The position numbers were made by a program, and so were the translations under genes. 6,328 bases of DNA from Pseudodesulfovibrio sp. (GTDB lineage: Bacteria > Desulfobacterota > Desulfovibrionia > Desulfovibrionales > Desulfovibrionaceae), in assembly GCA_022712815.1 (NCBI GenBank), contig JAFLJW010000127.1:1-6328 (forward strand), in the 5' to 3' direction. Shown piece after piece: positions 6,072 to 6,328 of the stretch. The number at the start of each line of letters is the position of its first letter. Position 1 is the first letter of the stretch. Below the pieces are notes generated by a model that was given only the letters and a program-made list of their open reading frames with translations, was not told the origin of the DNA and did no database searches.

Positions 6072-6328
6072 ATGGGCCTGCTTTACACCAAGATGAAGAT
6101 TTTCCATTATCAGGAGAAACTTGATTCCCTGCCCATGGGCGGAGAGATCAAGGCTCCGCTCCATATTCGCATCAAGCCAACCAATATTTGCAACCATAAT
6201 TGCGGGTATTGTGCCTACCGGGCGGACAATCTTCAGCTCGGTCAGGACATGGACAAGACCGACTTCATCCCGCAGGCAAAGATGGCTGAGATTGTCGAGG
6301 ACCTGATCGAAATGAAGGTCGGGGCGGT
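6072..6328 (+). CDS. Radical SAM protein, N-terminal part (3' end outside window)
   Basis: An open frame starts at the ATG at 6072 and runs off the right edge after 85 complete codons. It has a short N-terminal lead (MGLLYTKMKIFHYQEKL), a strand HIRIKPTNIC (31-40), and the radical SAM signature CNHNCGYC, with Cys40, Cys44 and Cys47 in CX3CX2C spacing plus the usual aromatic residue before the last Cys. These would hold a 4Fe-4S cluster that cleaves SAM to a 5'-deoxyadenosyl radical. A downstream helix (QAKMAEIVEDLIEM, 68-81) fits the first barrel helix. The reaction type and any C-terminal accessory domain (SPASM or other) lie outside the window. Nine bases separate it from the transketolase C-half, so it belongs to the same run and may carry out a dehydration, epimerisation or other radical step on the sugar (inference). 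An anaerobic or microaerobic host is compatible but not shown. Confidence 0.88.
   Translation, partial: MGLLYTKMKIFHYQEKLDSLPMGGEIKAPLHIRIKPTNICNHNCGYCAYRADNLQLGQDMDKTDFIPQAKMAEIVEDLIEMKVGA

Larger units (their letters stand above)
1..6328 (+). other. Probable single polycistronic unit for sugar modification
   Basis: All eight genes are on one strand with gaps of 19, 12, 4, 7, 2, 14 and 9 bases. No gap is large enough for an independent promoter with spacer, and no stem-loop plus T-run lies between genes. Several ribosome-binding sites lie inside the end of the preceding gene. This supports one transcript that begins upstream and ends downstream of the window. Gene content (sugar SDR, split transketolase, three methyltransferases, radical SAM) suggests a shared pathway; that step is inference. 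Confidence 0.75.

Overview
The window is a tightly packed run of eight genes, all on the + strand, with gaps of only 2 to 19 bases. It starts inside one gene and ends inside another. I see no tRNA, rRNA, CRISPR, insertion sequence, convincing promoter or terminator. The even, moderately GC-rich coding sequence, strong Shine-Dalgarno sites and ATG starts fit a Gram-negative bacterium. The protein style reminds me of surface-polysaccharide clusters of sulfate-reducing Desulfovibrio-like bacteria, but this placement is a low-confidence impression and not a demonstrated assignment.

Layout: (1) 1-373, the C-terminal end of a protein I do not recognise. (2) 393-1391, an extended short-chain dehydrogenase/reductase of the NAD-dependent sugar epimerase/dehydratase type. 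(3) 1404-2249, the N-terminal (thiamine diphosphate-binding) half of a transketolase. (4) 2254-3327, an FkbM-family methyltransferase with an extra N-terminal Rossmann-like module. (5) 3335-4465, a class I methyltransferase with an N-terminal four-cysteine zinc-type motif and a C-terminal Rossmann-like module, in the style of sugar C-methyltransferases. (6) 4468-5127, a small stand-alone class I methyltransferase. (7) 5142-6062, the C-terminal half of the transketolase. (8) 6072 to the end, the start of a radical SAM protein with a CX3CX2C cluster motif.

How the genes may work together (inference): the SDR enzyme, the split transketolase, three unlike methyltransferases and a radical SAM enzyme look like a pathway that builds and decorates an unusual sugar or sugar-like small molecule, perhaps for a surface glycan or glycolipid. 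The transketolase would move a two-carbon ketol unit, the SDR would oxidise, reduce or epimerise a (probably nucleotide-linked) sugar, and the methyltransferases and radical SAM enzyme would tailor it. No glycosyltransferase, transporter or polymerase is visible here, so the product and its destination are unknown.

The most notable points are the two transketolase halves separated by three methyltransferase genes, the same Rossmann-like module placed at opposite ends of two adjacent methyltransferases, the altered active-site segment of the C-methyltransferase-like protein, and the identical ATTGGAG heptamer used as ribosome-binding site for four genes of the run.
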